In this document: positions 55,262-63,992 of the stretch, piece after piece
Position numbering within the stretch: the first letter of the stretch is position 1
Layout of the letters: each line of letters begins with the position of its first letter
Source of the DNA: Amycolatopsis alkalitolerans
GTDB lineage: Bacteria > Actinomycetota > Actinomycetes > Mycobacteriales > Pseudonocardiaceae
Assembly: GCF_006152065.1 (NCBI RefSeq)
Contig: NZ_VDFW01000036.1
Coordinates: forward strand, 1-64,000
Length of the DNA stretch: 64,000 bases
Direction of reading: 5' to 3'
Notes under the pieces: model-generated
What the model was told of the DNA's origin: nothing
The model's database searches: none
Seen by the model: the letters and a program-made list of their open reading frames with translations, nothing else
Program-made: the position numbers and the translations under genes

Positions 55262-55645
55262 CTAACTTACTTCGCCCATTTCCGACAGTGTCTTCTGGGC
55301 GAGGGCGAAGGCCGCGTTCGCCGCGGGGACGCCCGCGTACACGCCGGTGTGCAGCAGCACCTCGCCGATCTCGTCCGGGGACAGGCCGTTCGTGATCGCC
55401 GCGCGGACGTGCATCGGGATCTCGTTCTCGCAGTGCAGAGCGGTCAGCACGGCGAGCGTGATGCAGCTGCGTGTCTTGCGGTCGAGCCCCTCACGGGTCC
55501 AGACCGACCCCCACGCCGAGCGCGTGATGTAGTCCTGGAACTTGCTCGTGAACTCGGTGGTGTTCGCGACCGCGCGGTCGACATGGGCGTCGCCGAGGAC
55601 CTCGCGGCGGACCTTCATACCGGCGTCGTAGATCTCGTCGCTCAC
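55262..55645 (-). CDS. pcaC: 4-carboxymuconolactone decarboxylase
   Basis: A 127-residue AhpD-fold protein from GTG 55645, overlapping the pcaD TGA (GTGA). Family text: MKVRREVLGDAHVDRAVANT, YITRSAWGSVWTREGLDRKT, LTALHCENEIPMHVRAAITN and GVYAGVPAANAAFALAQKTL. It decarboxylates gamma-carboxymuconolactone to 3-oxoadipate enol-lactone. In many actinomycetes this is fused to PcaD as PcaL; here the two genes are separate. Confidence 0.94.
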   Translation of the reverse strand: MSDEIYDAGMKVRREVLGDAHVDRAVANTTEFTSKFQDYITRSAWGSVWTREGLDRKTRSCITLAVLTALHCENEIPMHVRAAITNGLSPDEIGEVLLHTGVYAGVPAANAAFALAQKTLSEMGEVS

Positions 55646-56433
55646 GCGCCCTCCAGGTGCTCGAGAATCAACTGGGTGAACGGGCCGGCCTGTTCGTAAC
55701 TGCCCAGGTGTGCCGCGTGCTCGACGACCTCGAACCGCGCACCGTGAATACCGTCGGCGATGACGCGGCCGTGATCCGGCGGGAGTGCCTTGTCCTCGGC
55801 GGCCGAGATCACCAGCGCCGGCGCGGTGATCTTCGGCAGGGCGGGCACGAGGTCGAGATCGGCGAGCAGCTCGCAACAGGCCGCGTAGCCCTCCGCCGGC
55901 GTGGTGGCGGTCATCTCGCGCATCGTGGCCGCCTGCCCGGGGTTCGCGTCGATCCAGTCCTGGGTGAACCAGCGCCGGATACTGGCGGCGGCGATCTCCG
56001 TCATGCCTTCGGCGCGCACCGTCTTGGCGCGGTCGAGCCACATCTGGGTGTTTCCGGGCTGCGCGGAGGTGCAGCACAGTACGAGATCGCGCACGCGGTC
56101 CGGGGCGTTCTCCCCCAGCCAGATCCCGGTCATCCCGCCGAGGGACAGCCCGACGAAATGCGCCGCCGGCACCTCGAGCCGGTCCATTAGCGCGAGCACG
56201 TCCTCGCCGACGTCGTCGATGCCGTAGGGGCCGGACGGCACCGGCGAGCGTCCGTGGCCGCGCGTGTCGTAGCGGATCACGCGGAACCCGTTGTCCACCA
56301 ACGGTTTCACCTGCGGGTCCCACATGTGCAACGTGCTGCCGATGGAGTTGCTCAGCACGACGGCCGGACCATCGGCGGGGCCGTCGACAGCGTGGTGCAC
56401 CTCAATGCTCATGGACCGAGTGCGCTGTGTCAA
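55642..56433 (-). CDS. pcaD: 3-oxoadipate enol-lactonase
   Basis: An alpha/beta hydrolase of about 263 residues. I choose the TTG at 56433 as start because AGGGAGGAG lies nine bases upstream; the ATG at 56412 and a GTG at 56469 are alternatives. The nucleophile elbow is FVGLSLGGMTGIWLG, the acid lies in the ISAAEDKALPPDHGRVIADG region, and the His is in VEHAAHLGSYEQAG. N-terminal VVLSNSIGSTLHMWDPQV is typical of PcaD. It opens the enol-lactone to 3-oxoadipate. Confidence 0.92.
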   Translation of the reverse strand: MTQRTRSMSIEVHHAVDGPADGPAVVLSNSIGSTLHMWDPQVKPLVDNGFRVIRYDTRGHGRSPVPSGPYGIDDVGEDVLALMDRLEVPAAHFVGLSLGGMTGIWLGENAPDRVRDLVLCCTSAQPGNTQMWLDRAKTVRAEGMTEIAAASIRRWFTQDWIDANPGQAATMREMTATTPAEGYAACCELLADLDLVPALPKITAPALVISAAEDKALPPDHGRVIADGIHGARFEVVEHAAHLGSYEQAGPFTQLILEHLEGA

Positions 56434-56458
56434 TTGGAGCGTCTCCTCCCTTCGGTCG

Positions 56459-57784
56459 TCAACGCTCACTACTCACCCTTTCCGCCAGCACGCGGTCGAC
56501 GAACACCCGCGCACTGCCAAGGTAGTCGGCCGGGTCCAGCAGCTGCTCGATGCGTTGGCGAGTCAAATGTTTGCCGGCCAACGGATCCTCGGCGAGCAGA
56601 TCCGCCAGCTCGCCTTCGCCCGCGAGCGCGCGTTTGGCGCAGGCCGTGACCGCGTCGTGCGCGGCGAGCCGGCCGGTCTCGGCGGCAAGCTCCGTGGTGA
56701 CACGTTCGGACAGGATCGCGCCGCCGGTCGCGTCCAGGTTCTCCCGCATCCGCTCCGGGTCCACCTGAAGACGCTCGAAACTCGTGCGCAGCCAGTAGAT
56801 CGCGGAACCCGTGGTGCGCACGAGTTCGGTGAGCGGCCGCCATTCCGCGTGCCACGAACCGGCCGCCCGCTGGAGCTCGTGCGACATCGCGCCCAGCAGC
56901 GTGCTCACCAGTCCGGGCGCCTGCTGGGCCGCGGCCTGCGCCGCGATCGCGGCGATCGCGTTCCGCTTGTGCGGCATGGTGGACGAACCGCCGCGGCCTT
57001 CCGCGACTTCCGCGACTTCCGCGACTTCGGTCTGCGCCAGCAGGGTGATCGTGCGGCTCACCCCGCCGACGACGCCGGACAGCTCGCCCAGCGCGGTAGC
57101 GAGCTCCGCGATCCGGCTGCGTTCGGTATGCCACGGCAACACGGGTTCGTCCAGCCCCAGCCGCCGGCTGAACGCGGCGAGCACCTGCGGCCCACGTTCA
57201 CCGAGCGACGCGAGGGTGCCGGTCGCCCCGCCGAGCTGCGCGGCGAGGCGCACGCCACGCAGGCGGTGCGCGGCGGCGTCCAAACCGGACAGCCAGCCCG
57301 CCGCGGTGAGCCCGAAGGTCACCGGCGTCGCCTGCTGTAACAGGCTTCTCCCGGCCTGGACGGTTTCCCGGTGCTCGCGGGCCAGGCGCGCGGCCTGGTC
57401 CGCGGCCGCATCGAGGTCCTCCAGCAGCGGGACAAGCGCGCGCTTCGCCAGCAGCATGGCGGCGCTGTCCATGACGTCCTGACTGGTCGCTCCGAAGTGG
57501 ACGTACTGGCCGGCCGAGCCGGCCTGCGCGGTGAGCTCGCGGACGAGCGGACCGGCGGGATTGCCGATGCCGACCGCCTTCGCGCCGATCTCCGCCACAT
57601 CGAAGTAGCCCTCGCGGCACACCTCCGCGATGCGGTCGGCATGCTCACGAGGGATCAGGCCGGCGTCCGCCTCCGCCGCCGCTAGCGCCGCCTCGACATC
57701 TAGCAACGCTCGCAACCACGCGGCGTCACTCACCTCGTCGCGGACGGCTCCCGCGGCCAGGACCGGATCGAACAGTTCAGACAT
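56459..57784 (-). CDS. pcaB: 3-carboxy-cis,cis-muconate cycloisomerase
   Basis: A 441-residue fumarase/aspartase-superfamily enzyme. Signature segments: YVHFGATSQDVMDSAAMLL, the mobile loop GGSSTMPHKRNAIAAIAAQA with the catalytic Ser, and RAAGSWHAEWRPLTELVRTT. It lactonises 3-carboxymuconate. Just before the catalytic loop is a threefold in-frame 9-base repeat (57001-57027, reading VAE three times). The start overlaps pcaG by eight bases. Confidence 0.93.
   Translation of the reverse strand: MSELFDPVLAAGAVRDEVSDAAWLRALLDVEAALAAAEADAGLIPREHADRIAEVCREGYFDVAEIGAKAVGIGNPAGPLVRELTAQAGSAGQYVHFGATSQDVMDSAAMLLAKRALVPLLEDLDAAADQAARLAREHRETVQAGRSLLQQATPVTFGLTAAGWLSGLDAAAHRLRGVRLAAQLGGATGTLASLGERGPQVLAAFSRRLGLDEPVLPWHTERSRIAELATALGELSGVVGGVSRTITLLAQTEVAEVAEVAEGRGGSSTMPHKRNAIAAIAAQAAAQQAPGLVSTLLGAMSHELQRAAGSWHAEWRPLTELVRTTGSAIYWLRTSFERLQVDPERMRENLDATGGAILSERVTTELAAETGRLAAHDAVTACAKRALAGEGELADLLAEDPLAGKHLTRQRIEQLLDPADYLGSARVFVDRVLAERVSSER
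57001..57027. repeat. three perfect 9-base tandem repeats inside pcaB
   Basis: The unit CCGCGACTT occurs three times in a row. On the coding strand it adds Val-Ala-Glu triplets just ahead of the GGSSTMPHKRN loop of PcaB. Copy number change would keep the frame and alter loop length. Confidence 0.85.
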
Positions 57785-58307
57785 CAAAAAATACTGTCTC
57801 GCCGTCTCCCTGCAGGCGCACGTCGAAACGGTAACCGTCGGCGGCCTTCTCCGCGATGAGCGTGCCCCGCCGGCTTTCGGGGACCGACCGCAGCACCTCG
57901 TCCGCGGCGTTCGCTTCGGCCTCGTCGGCGAAGTAGATCCGGGTGACCACCCGGTCGAGCAGGCCGCGGGCGAACACCGAGACATCGATATGCGGCGCCT
58001 GCCCCTGCACCACGCCGGGCACCTGGGTGAGGATCTGGTAGGTGCCGTCGTCGCCGGTCGGGCACCGGCCGAACCCGCGGAATCCGGGCACCCGCCCGCG
58101 CGGGTCGTCCGGGTGATCGAAGCGGCCGTCCGGGTCCGCCTGCCAGGTCTCGATCAGCGCGTCCGGGATCGGGTCGCCGTCGCCGTCGTAGACCGTGCCG
58201 CGGATCCACACCGCGCCAGCGGTGCCTTCGGGCACGACGGTCGGCCCGTCCTCCCACGGCAGGCCGATCGCCAGGAACGGACCGACGGTCTGCGATGGCG
58301 TCGTCAC
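57777..58307 (-). CDS. pcaG: protocatechuate 3,4-dioxygenase alpha subunit
   Basis: A 176-residue subunit starting at GTG 58307 with GAGGAGG upstream. It has PSQTVGPFLAIGLPW, the beta-sandwich core IPDALIETWQADPDGRFDHP and APHIDVSVFARGLLDRVVTR. The alpha subunit lacks the full iron-ligand set, which the beta subunit supplies. It pairs with pcaH just upstream. Confidence 0.94.
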   Translation of the reverse strand: MTTPSQTVGPFLAIGLPWEDGPTVVPEGTAGAVWIRGTVYDGDGDPIPDALIETWQADPDGRFDHPDDPRGRVPGFRGFGRCPTGDDGTYQILTQVPGVVQGQAPHIDVSVFARGLLDRVVTRIYFADEAEANAADEVLRSVPESRRGTLIAEKAADGYRFDVRLQGDGETVFFDV

Positions 58308-58396
58308 TCGTCCTCCTCGGTATCTTGCGGGACACCCGCACCCAGTCGGACGAGCGAGCGCTGAAGGGCAAAAGTATCGCTCACTCGTCCTCCTCG
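58304..58396. repeat. 16-base direct repeat bounding a 61-base spacer between pcaH and pcaG
   Basis: TCACTCGTCCTCCTCG occurs at 58304-58319 and again at 58381-58396, a period of 77 bases. On the coding strand one copy encodes the end of PcaH (EDE and TGA) and the other forms the ribosome site and GTG start of pcaG. Removing one unit would restore a direct GTGA overlap of the two genes, so the spacer looks like an insertion. Confidence 0.8.
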
Positions 58397-59118
58397 TCTT
58401 CGAAAACGGACTGCTCCTGGCCACGCACCACGATGTCCCACTCGAAGCCGAGCGCCCAGTGGTCGGTCGTCCGGTCGTGGTCGTAGCGCGAGATCATCCG
58501 CTGCCGTGCCTTCTCGTCCGGGACCGAGTTGAAGATCGGGTCCTGGAAGAACAGCGGATCGTCCGGGAAGTACATCTGGGTGACCAGCCGCTGCGGGAAC
58601 GCCTGCCCGAACACCGAGAAGTGGATATGCGCCGGGCGCCAGGCGTTGTCGTGGTTCCGCCACGGGTACGCGCCGGGCTTGATCGTGGTGAACTCGTACC
58701 GGCCTTCGGAGTCGGTGACGGTGCGCCCGGCGCCGGTGAAGTTCGGGTCGATCGGGGACGGCCAGTTGTCGTTGACGTGCCGGTACCGGCCGCCGGCATT
58801 GGCCTGCCAGATCTCGATCAGCGAGTCGGGGATGGGCCGGCCGTCCCCGTCGAGCAGCCTGCCGTGCACGATGATGCGCTGCCCCTGCGGCTCGCCGTCG
58901 TGCTGGACCGTCAGGTCGTTGTCGTGCTCGCCGAGCCGGCCGGGGCCCAGCAGCGGGCCGGTCACCTCGGTGAGCTTCTGCGGCAGCAGGACCAGCGGCT
59001 GCTTCGGGTGCCGCAGCTTCGTCGAGCCGTAACCCGGCGACGCGAGCGGCGGATGCGTGCCCTCGGGATCCCGCCGGTACCGCGGCAGGATCAACTTGTC
59101 ACTGGCAGGAGCTGCCAT
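58381..59118 (-). CDS. pcaH: protocatechuate 3,4-dioxygenase beta subunit
   Basis: A 245-residue catalytic subunit from ATG 59118. Iron ligands expected in PcaH are present: Tyr in GGRYRHVNDNWPSPIDPNF, Tyr in KPGAYPWRNHDNAWRPAHIH, and the two His in that segment's PAHIHFSVFG end. It cleaves protocatechuate between the hydroxyls with oxygen, giving 3-carboxy-cis,cis-muconate. The acidic tail EDEEDE is unusual and coincides with the repeat at the pcaG border. Confidence 0.95.
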   Translation of the reverse strand: MAAPASDKLILPRYRRDPEGTHPPLASPGYGSTKLRHPKQPLVLLPQKLTEVTGPLLGPGRLGEHDNDLTVQHDGEPQGQRIIVHGRLLDGDGRPIPDSLIEIWQANAGGRYRHVNDNWPSPIDPNFTGAGRTVTDSEGRYEFTTIKPGAYPWRNHDNAWRPAHIHFSVFGQAFPQRLVTQMYFPDDPLFFQDPIFNSVPDEKARQRMISRYDHDRTTDHWALGFEWDIVVRGQEQSVFEDEEDE

Positions 59119-59131
59119 AGCCCGTACTCCT

Positions 59132-60306
<1,175 letters not shown>

Positions 60307-60307
<1 letters not shown>

Positions 60308-61113
60308 CACGCCGCCTTCAGTTCGCGCAGCGTCGCCAGCTCGGCTTCGCTGGGCGGGGTCGTGGTGGACAGGTCTGGGGACACCTTCAGATCCCAGCCC
60401 GTCGCCTCGCGCACCTGCTCGACGGTCACGCCCTCGTGGACCTCGGTCAGCACCAACTCGGCCGTCTCCGGATCGGGCCGGAACACGCCGAGGTCGGTGA
60501 TCACCAGCGTCGGCCCGGCGCCCCGCAGGCCGAGCTTCTCGCGGTCCCCCTTGCCGGTGCCGTGGCCGAACGACGTGATGAAGTCGACCCTGTCGACGAA
60601 ACTGCGCCTGGTCTGCCGCACCACGATGTACACCTCATGGCAGGAGGCCGCGATCTCCGGCGCGCCACCGGCACCCGGCAGCCGCACCTTCGGATGCGCG
60701 TAGTCCTCGCCGATGACCGTCGTGTTGATGTTGCCGAACTTGTCCAGCTGCGCGGCGCCGAGGAAACCGACGTCGATCCGGCCGGGCTGCAGCCAGTAGT
60801 TGAACACCTCGGGCACGCTGATCACCGCGTCCGCGGTCTCGGCGAGGATGCCGTCGCCGATCGACGCGGGCAGGCGGCCCGGCTTCGAGCCGAGCGTGCC
60901 GGATTCGTAGATGAGCACCAGATCCGGCGCGTGCGTGCGGCGCGCGAGATTGGCCGCGGTGGAGGGCAGGCCGATGCCGACGAAGCACCGCTGCTCGCGG
61001 TGTTGGGTTTCGCCTCCGCGGGGAAAAGTACGTCGGCGGCCGAGTGCGCGCGCGGCGGCGATCGACATCATCTCGTCGGATGTGTAAGTCCGCTCATCGG
61101 TCGTCGCGGTCAC
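60307..61113 (-). CDS. pcaJ: 3-oxoadipate CoA-transferase subunit B
   Basis: A 268-residue subunit of the succinyl-CoA:3-oxoadipate CoA-transferase. It contains FVGIGLPSTAANLARRTHAP, the catalytic Glu in LIYESGTLGSKPG, and FGNINTTVIGEDYAHPKVRL. Between AARAL and CFVGIG about 13 extra residues (RRTFPRGGETQHREQ) are present where relatives have a short loop. This in-frame insertion near 60990-61038 is odd but leaves the core intact. The ATG overlaps the pcaI stop. Confidence 0.92.
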
Positions 61114-61928
61114 TTGGCTCCCTCCATGGCGAACACCTTCTCGTCAAGCCAGGCCTGGAACGAGTCCCGATTCCGGCCAATGGAATCCCAATACTCGTAG
61201 TATTCGTTGTCGCGGTCGTAGTAGCCCTGGGCGTAGGACGGATGCGCGCCGCGCGGCGCCTCGGCGACCGCGGTCACCGCCCACGACGGCAACATCATCT
61301 GCCCCGGCACGGGATCCAGCTCGTCCACGACCTCCTCGACCGTGACGAGGCTGCGCTTCGCGGCGAGCACCGCTTCCTTCTGCACGCCGACGAGCCCCCA
61401 GATCTGCACGTTGCCGGCGCGGTCGGCGCGCTGCGCGTGGATGATCGAGACGTCCGGGTTGATCGCGGAGACCGCCGCGAGCCGCTCACCCGTGAACGGG
61501 CAGGTGATCTGCTTGATCGTGTCGGTGTGCGCCGGCAGGTCGGTGCCGGAGTAGCCGCGCAGCACGGCGAACGGGAGGCCGGACGCGCCGGCCACGTACC
61601 GGTTGGCCATCCCGGCGTGGCTGTGTTCCTCGATCTCCAGCGGCCCCGGCCAGGAGTTCTGCACCGCGTCACGGAAGCGGTGCAGCGAGCCGACCCCCGG
61701 GTTCCCGCCCCACGAGAAGATCAGCTTGCGCGCGCAGCCGGCGCCGATGAGCTGGTCGTACACGATGTCGGGGGTCATCCGCACCAGGGTCAGCTCCCTC
61801 CGCCGCTGGCGGATGATCTCCTGCCCAGCCGCATGCGGGATGAGGTGCGTGAACCCTTCGAGCGCGACGGTGTCCCCGTCGTGCACCAGCCGCGCGACGG
61901 CGTCACGCAGGGAAAGTATCTCAGCCAC
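61110..61928 (-). CDS. pcaI: 3-oxoadipate CoA-transferase subunit A
   Basis: A 272-residue subunit from GTG 61928 with CGGAG six bases upstream; the long frame continuing upstream is not coding. Motifs: SLRDAVARLVHDGDTVALEG for the N-terminus, CARKLIFSWGGNPGVGSLHR, and DVSIIHAQRADRAGNVQIWG. With PcaJ it activates 3-oxoadipate using succinyl-CoA. It is the first gene of the nine-gene pca unit. Confidence 0.93.
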   Translation of the reverse strand: MAEILSLRDAVARLVHDGDTVALEGFTHLIPHAAGQEIIRQRRRELTLVRMTPDIVYDQLIGAGCARKLIFSWGGNPGVGSLHRFRDAVQNSWPGPLEIEEHSHAGMANRYVAGASGLPFAVLRGYSGTDLPAHTDTIKQITCPFTGERLAAVSAINPDVSIIHAQRADRAGNVQIWGLVGVQKEAVLAAKRSLVTVEEVVDELDPVPGQMMLPSWAVTAVAEAPRGAHPSYAQGYYDRDNEYYEYWDSIGRNRDSFQAWLDEKVFAMEGAK

Positions 61929-61957
61929 GAAATACTCCGTTCGCAATCCGCACAAAA

Positions 61958-61972
61958 GTTCTCGATAAGAAC
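61958..61972. promoter_or_regulatory. candidate PcaR/IclR operator upstream of pcaI
   Basis: GTTCTCGATAAGAAC is an inverted repeat (GTTCT/AGAAC around CGATA) resembling IclR-type sites such as those bound by PcaR (GTTCGAT-like half sites). It lies 30 bases upstream of the pcaI start, in the divergent gap shared with the dehydrogenase gene at 62013. Confidence 0.55.
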
Positions 61973-62012
61973 GTACTTGTTGGCCCGGGGTCACGCAAGG
62001 GAAGGTGGAGCC

Positions 62013-62930
62013 ATGCGGATCGTGGTCACGAGGCGGATACCCGAGGCGGCGCTGGTCGAACTGCGGGCGGCGGGCAAGGTCTGGATGCCAGAGGAGGACA
62101 GGGCGCTCGAACCCGGCGAACTGCGGAAGGCCGTCGCGGGCGCGGACGCGATCGTGAGCATGCTGCACGACCGCATCGACGCGTCCGTCGCCGAAGCCGC
62201 CGGACCGGGCCTCCGTGTGGTCGCGAACGTGGCGGTGGGCTACGACAACATCGACGTACCCGCGCTGACCGGCCGGGGCGTCCTGGTCACGAACACGCCG
62301 GGCGTCCTCACCGACGCGACCGCGGATCTCGCGTTCGGCCTCCTGCTCGCGCTCACGCGGCGGATCGCGGAGGGCGACCGCCTGCTGCGCGCGCGGCAGC
62401 CGTGGTCCTTCCACCTCGGGTTCATGCTCGGCACCGGCCTTCAGGCCAAGACGCTGGGCATCGTCGGACCGGGCCAGATCGGGCAGGCGATGGCGAAGCG
62501 GGCCGAGGCGTTCGGCATGCACGTTGTCTACAGTGGACGGTCGGATCCGAAGGAAGAGCTCTTGCGGCAGGCCGACGTCGTCTCCCTGCACTGCCCGCTC
62601 ACCGCCGAGACGCGTCATCTGATCGACGCCGCCGCACTGAAACTGATGAAACCGAGCGCGATCCTGATCAACACCACCCGGGGACCGGTGGTCGACGAGT
62701 CCGCGCTCGCCGACGCGCTGCTCGCCCGCGAGATCGCCGGGGCGGCGCTGGATGTGTTCGAACGCGAACCCGCGGTCGAACCGCGCCTGCTGGACCTGGA
62801 CAACGTCGTACTGACCCCCCATCTCGGTTCCGCGACCGTGGAGACGCGAACCCAGATGGCCTTGCTCGCCGCTGAGAACATCACCGCGGTGCTCGCCGGC
62901 AAGGAGCCGCCGAATCCGGTACACCGCTGA
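62013..62930 (+). CDS. D-2-hydroxyacid dehydrogenase (glyoxylate/hydroxypyruvate reductase type)
   Basis: A 305-residue NAD(P)-dependent dehydrogenase with GAAGGTGGAG ahead of the ATG. It has VVANVAVGYDNIDVPALTGR, the Rossmann motif LGIVGPGQIGQAMAKRAEAF, the catalytic Arg in LINTTRGPVVDESALADALL, the Glu in ALDVFEREPAVEPRLLDLDN, and the His in VVLTPHLGSATVETRTQMAL. It probably reduces glyoxylate or hydroxypyruvate. It shares its promoter region with pcaI, but a pathway link is not evident. Confidence 0.92.
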   Translation: MRIVVTRRIPEAALVELRAAGKVWMPEEDRALEPGELRKAVAGADAIVSMLHDRIDASVAEAAGPGLRVVANVAVGYDNIDVPALTGRGVLVTNTPGVLTDATADLAFGLLLALTRRIAEGDRLLRARQPWSFHLGFMLGTGLQAKTLGIVGPGQIGQAMAKRAEAFGMHVVYSGRSDPKEELLRQADVVSLHCPLTAETRHLIDAAALKLMKPSAILINTTRGPVVDESALADALLAREIAGAALDVFEREPAVEPRLLDLDNVVLTPHLGSATVETRTQMALLAAENITAVLAGKEPPNPVHR

Positions 62931-62955
62931 GTGGTACGACAGTACAATTTTTGGC

Positions 62956-63639
62956 GTGCGACAGACCCTCATCTTCGACGCGGACGACACGCTCTGGGAG
63001 AACAACGTCGTCTTCGAGCGCGTCATCAACGACTACCTCGACTGGCTCGCGCACCCCACGCTGGACCGCGCCGAACTGCGCGCGATCCTCGACGACATCG
63101 AACGCGCGAACGCGGCCACGCACGGCTACGGCACCGCGGTGTTCCTGCGCAGCCTGCACGATTGCGTGGCGCGCCTGCGCGAGCGCCCGGCGACCGAGCA
63201 GGAGCGCGGCCAGATCCTCGAGCTCGCCGATCAGCTGATCAACCACGAGATCGAACTGATCCCCGGCGTCGCCGAGACGCTCGGCGAACTCGCCTCACGG
63301 CACGACCTGCTGTTGCTGACGAAGGGCGAGCAGACCGAGCAGCAACGGAAGATCGACGCGTCCGGGCTCGACCACCATTTCGGCAGCGTGCACATCGTGC
63401 GCGAGAAGCACACCGACACGTACCGGCAACTGGTAGACGAGCACTCGCTGCACCCCGAGCGCGCGTGGATGATCGGCAACTCACCGAAGTCGGACATCGT
63501 GCCGGCCCGGCAAGCGGGGCTGGGCGCCGTGTTCATCCCGAACGAGAGCACGTGGGTCCTCGAGCACGACGTGGTCGACCCGGCCGATGACCGGGTCCTG
63601 CACCTATCGCGCTTTCCCGAACTGCTCGCCCACTTCTGA
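62956..63639 (+). CDS. HAD family hydrolase
   Basis: A 227-residue phosphatase-like protein from GTG 62956, 25 bases after the dehydrogenase. The nucleophile motif is LIFDADDTLWENNVVFERVI (DxDDT), motif II is LLLLTKGEQTEQQRKI, and motifs III and IV are in MIGNSPKSDIVPARQAGLGA. It is a haloacid-dehalogenase-type phosphatase of unknown substrate. Phosphoglycolate-like removal would fit the glyoxylate-type dehydrogenase upstream, but this is speculative. Confidence 0.88.
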   Translation: MRQTLIFDADDTLWENNVVFERVINDYLDWLAHPTLDRAELRAILDDIERANAATHGYGTAVFLRSLHDCVARLRERPATEQERGQILELADQLINHEIELIPGVAETLGELASRHDLLLLTKGEQTEQQRKIDASGLDHHFGSVHIVREKHTDTYRQLVDEHSLHPERAWMIGNSPKSDIVPARQAGLGAVFIPNESTWVLEHDVVDPADDRVLHLSRFPELLAHF

Positions 63640-63683
63640 CGTGGCAGGCCGGCTCCCGGGCGCCGTCCTGCCACGCCTTTTCG

Positions 63684-63992
63684 CTACGCGCCGGACGCCT
63701 CGGAAGAGGGCATCACGGCGAAGTTGAGCTGGCCCTGATCGTCCTGCTGGACGTCGAGGACCTTGTCGTCGAGGAACTGGGCGGCCTGCGGCTCCAGAAA
63801 CACCCGGGCCCCCGCGTCCGTGCCCAGGACCTGGTCACCGGCCTCCGGCTGCTCGGCCACGGACAGCGCCAACTGCGCGCCTGCCTCCTGCTGGGTCTGC
63901 ACGGCGAAGCGCAGCCCACCGGTCTCCTGCTTGCCTTCCTGAGCGGTCAGCGCGCTGATCGCCTCGGCGGCGGCATCGGTCAAAGCGAGCAT
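63684..63992 (-). CDS. HesB/IscA-like protein lacking cysteines
   Basis: A 102-residue protein beginning MLALTDAAAEAISALTAQEG, with GGLRFAVQTQQEAGAQLALS and GARVFLEPQAAQFLDDKVLD, the fold pattern of HesB/IscA A-type carriers. It contains no cysteine at all, so the three Cys that hold the iron-sulfur cluster in IscA/ErpA are missing. Cys-free relatives are known in actinobacteria but have no assigned function. The ATG lies nine bases from the window edge, so the upstream region is not visible. Confidence 0.75.
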   Translation of the reverse strand: MLALTDAAAEAISALTAQEGKQETGGLRFAVQTQQEAGAQLALSVAEQPEAGDQVLGTDAGARVFLEPQAAQFLDDKVLDVQQDDQGQLNFAVMPSSEASGA

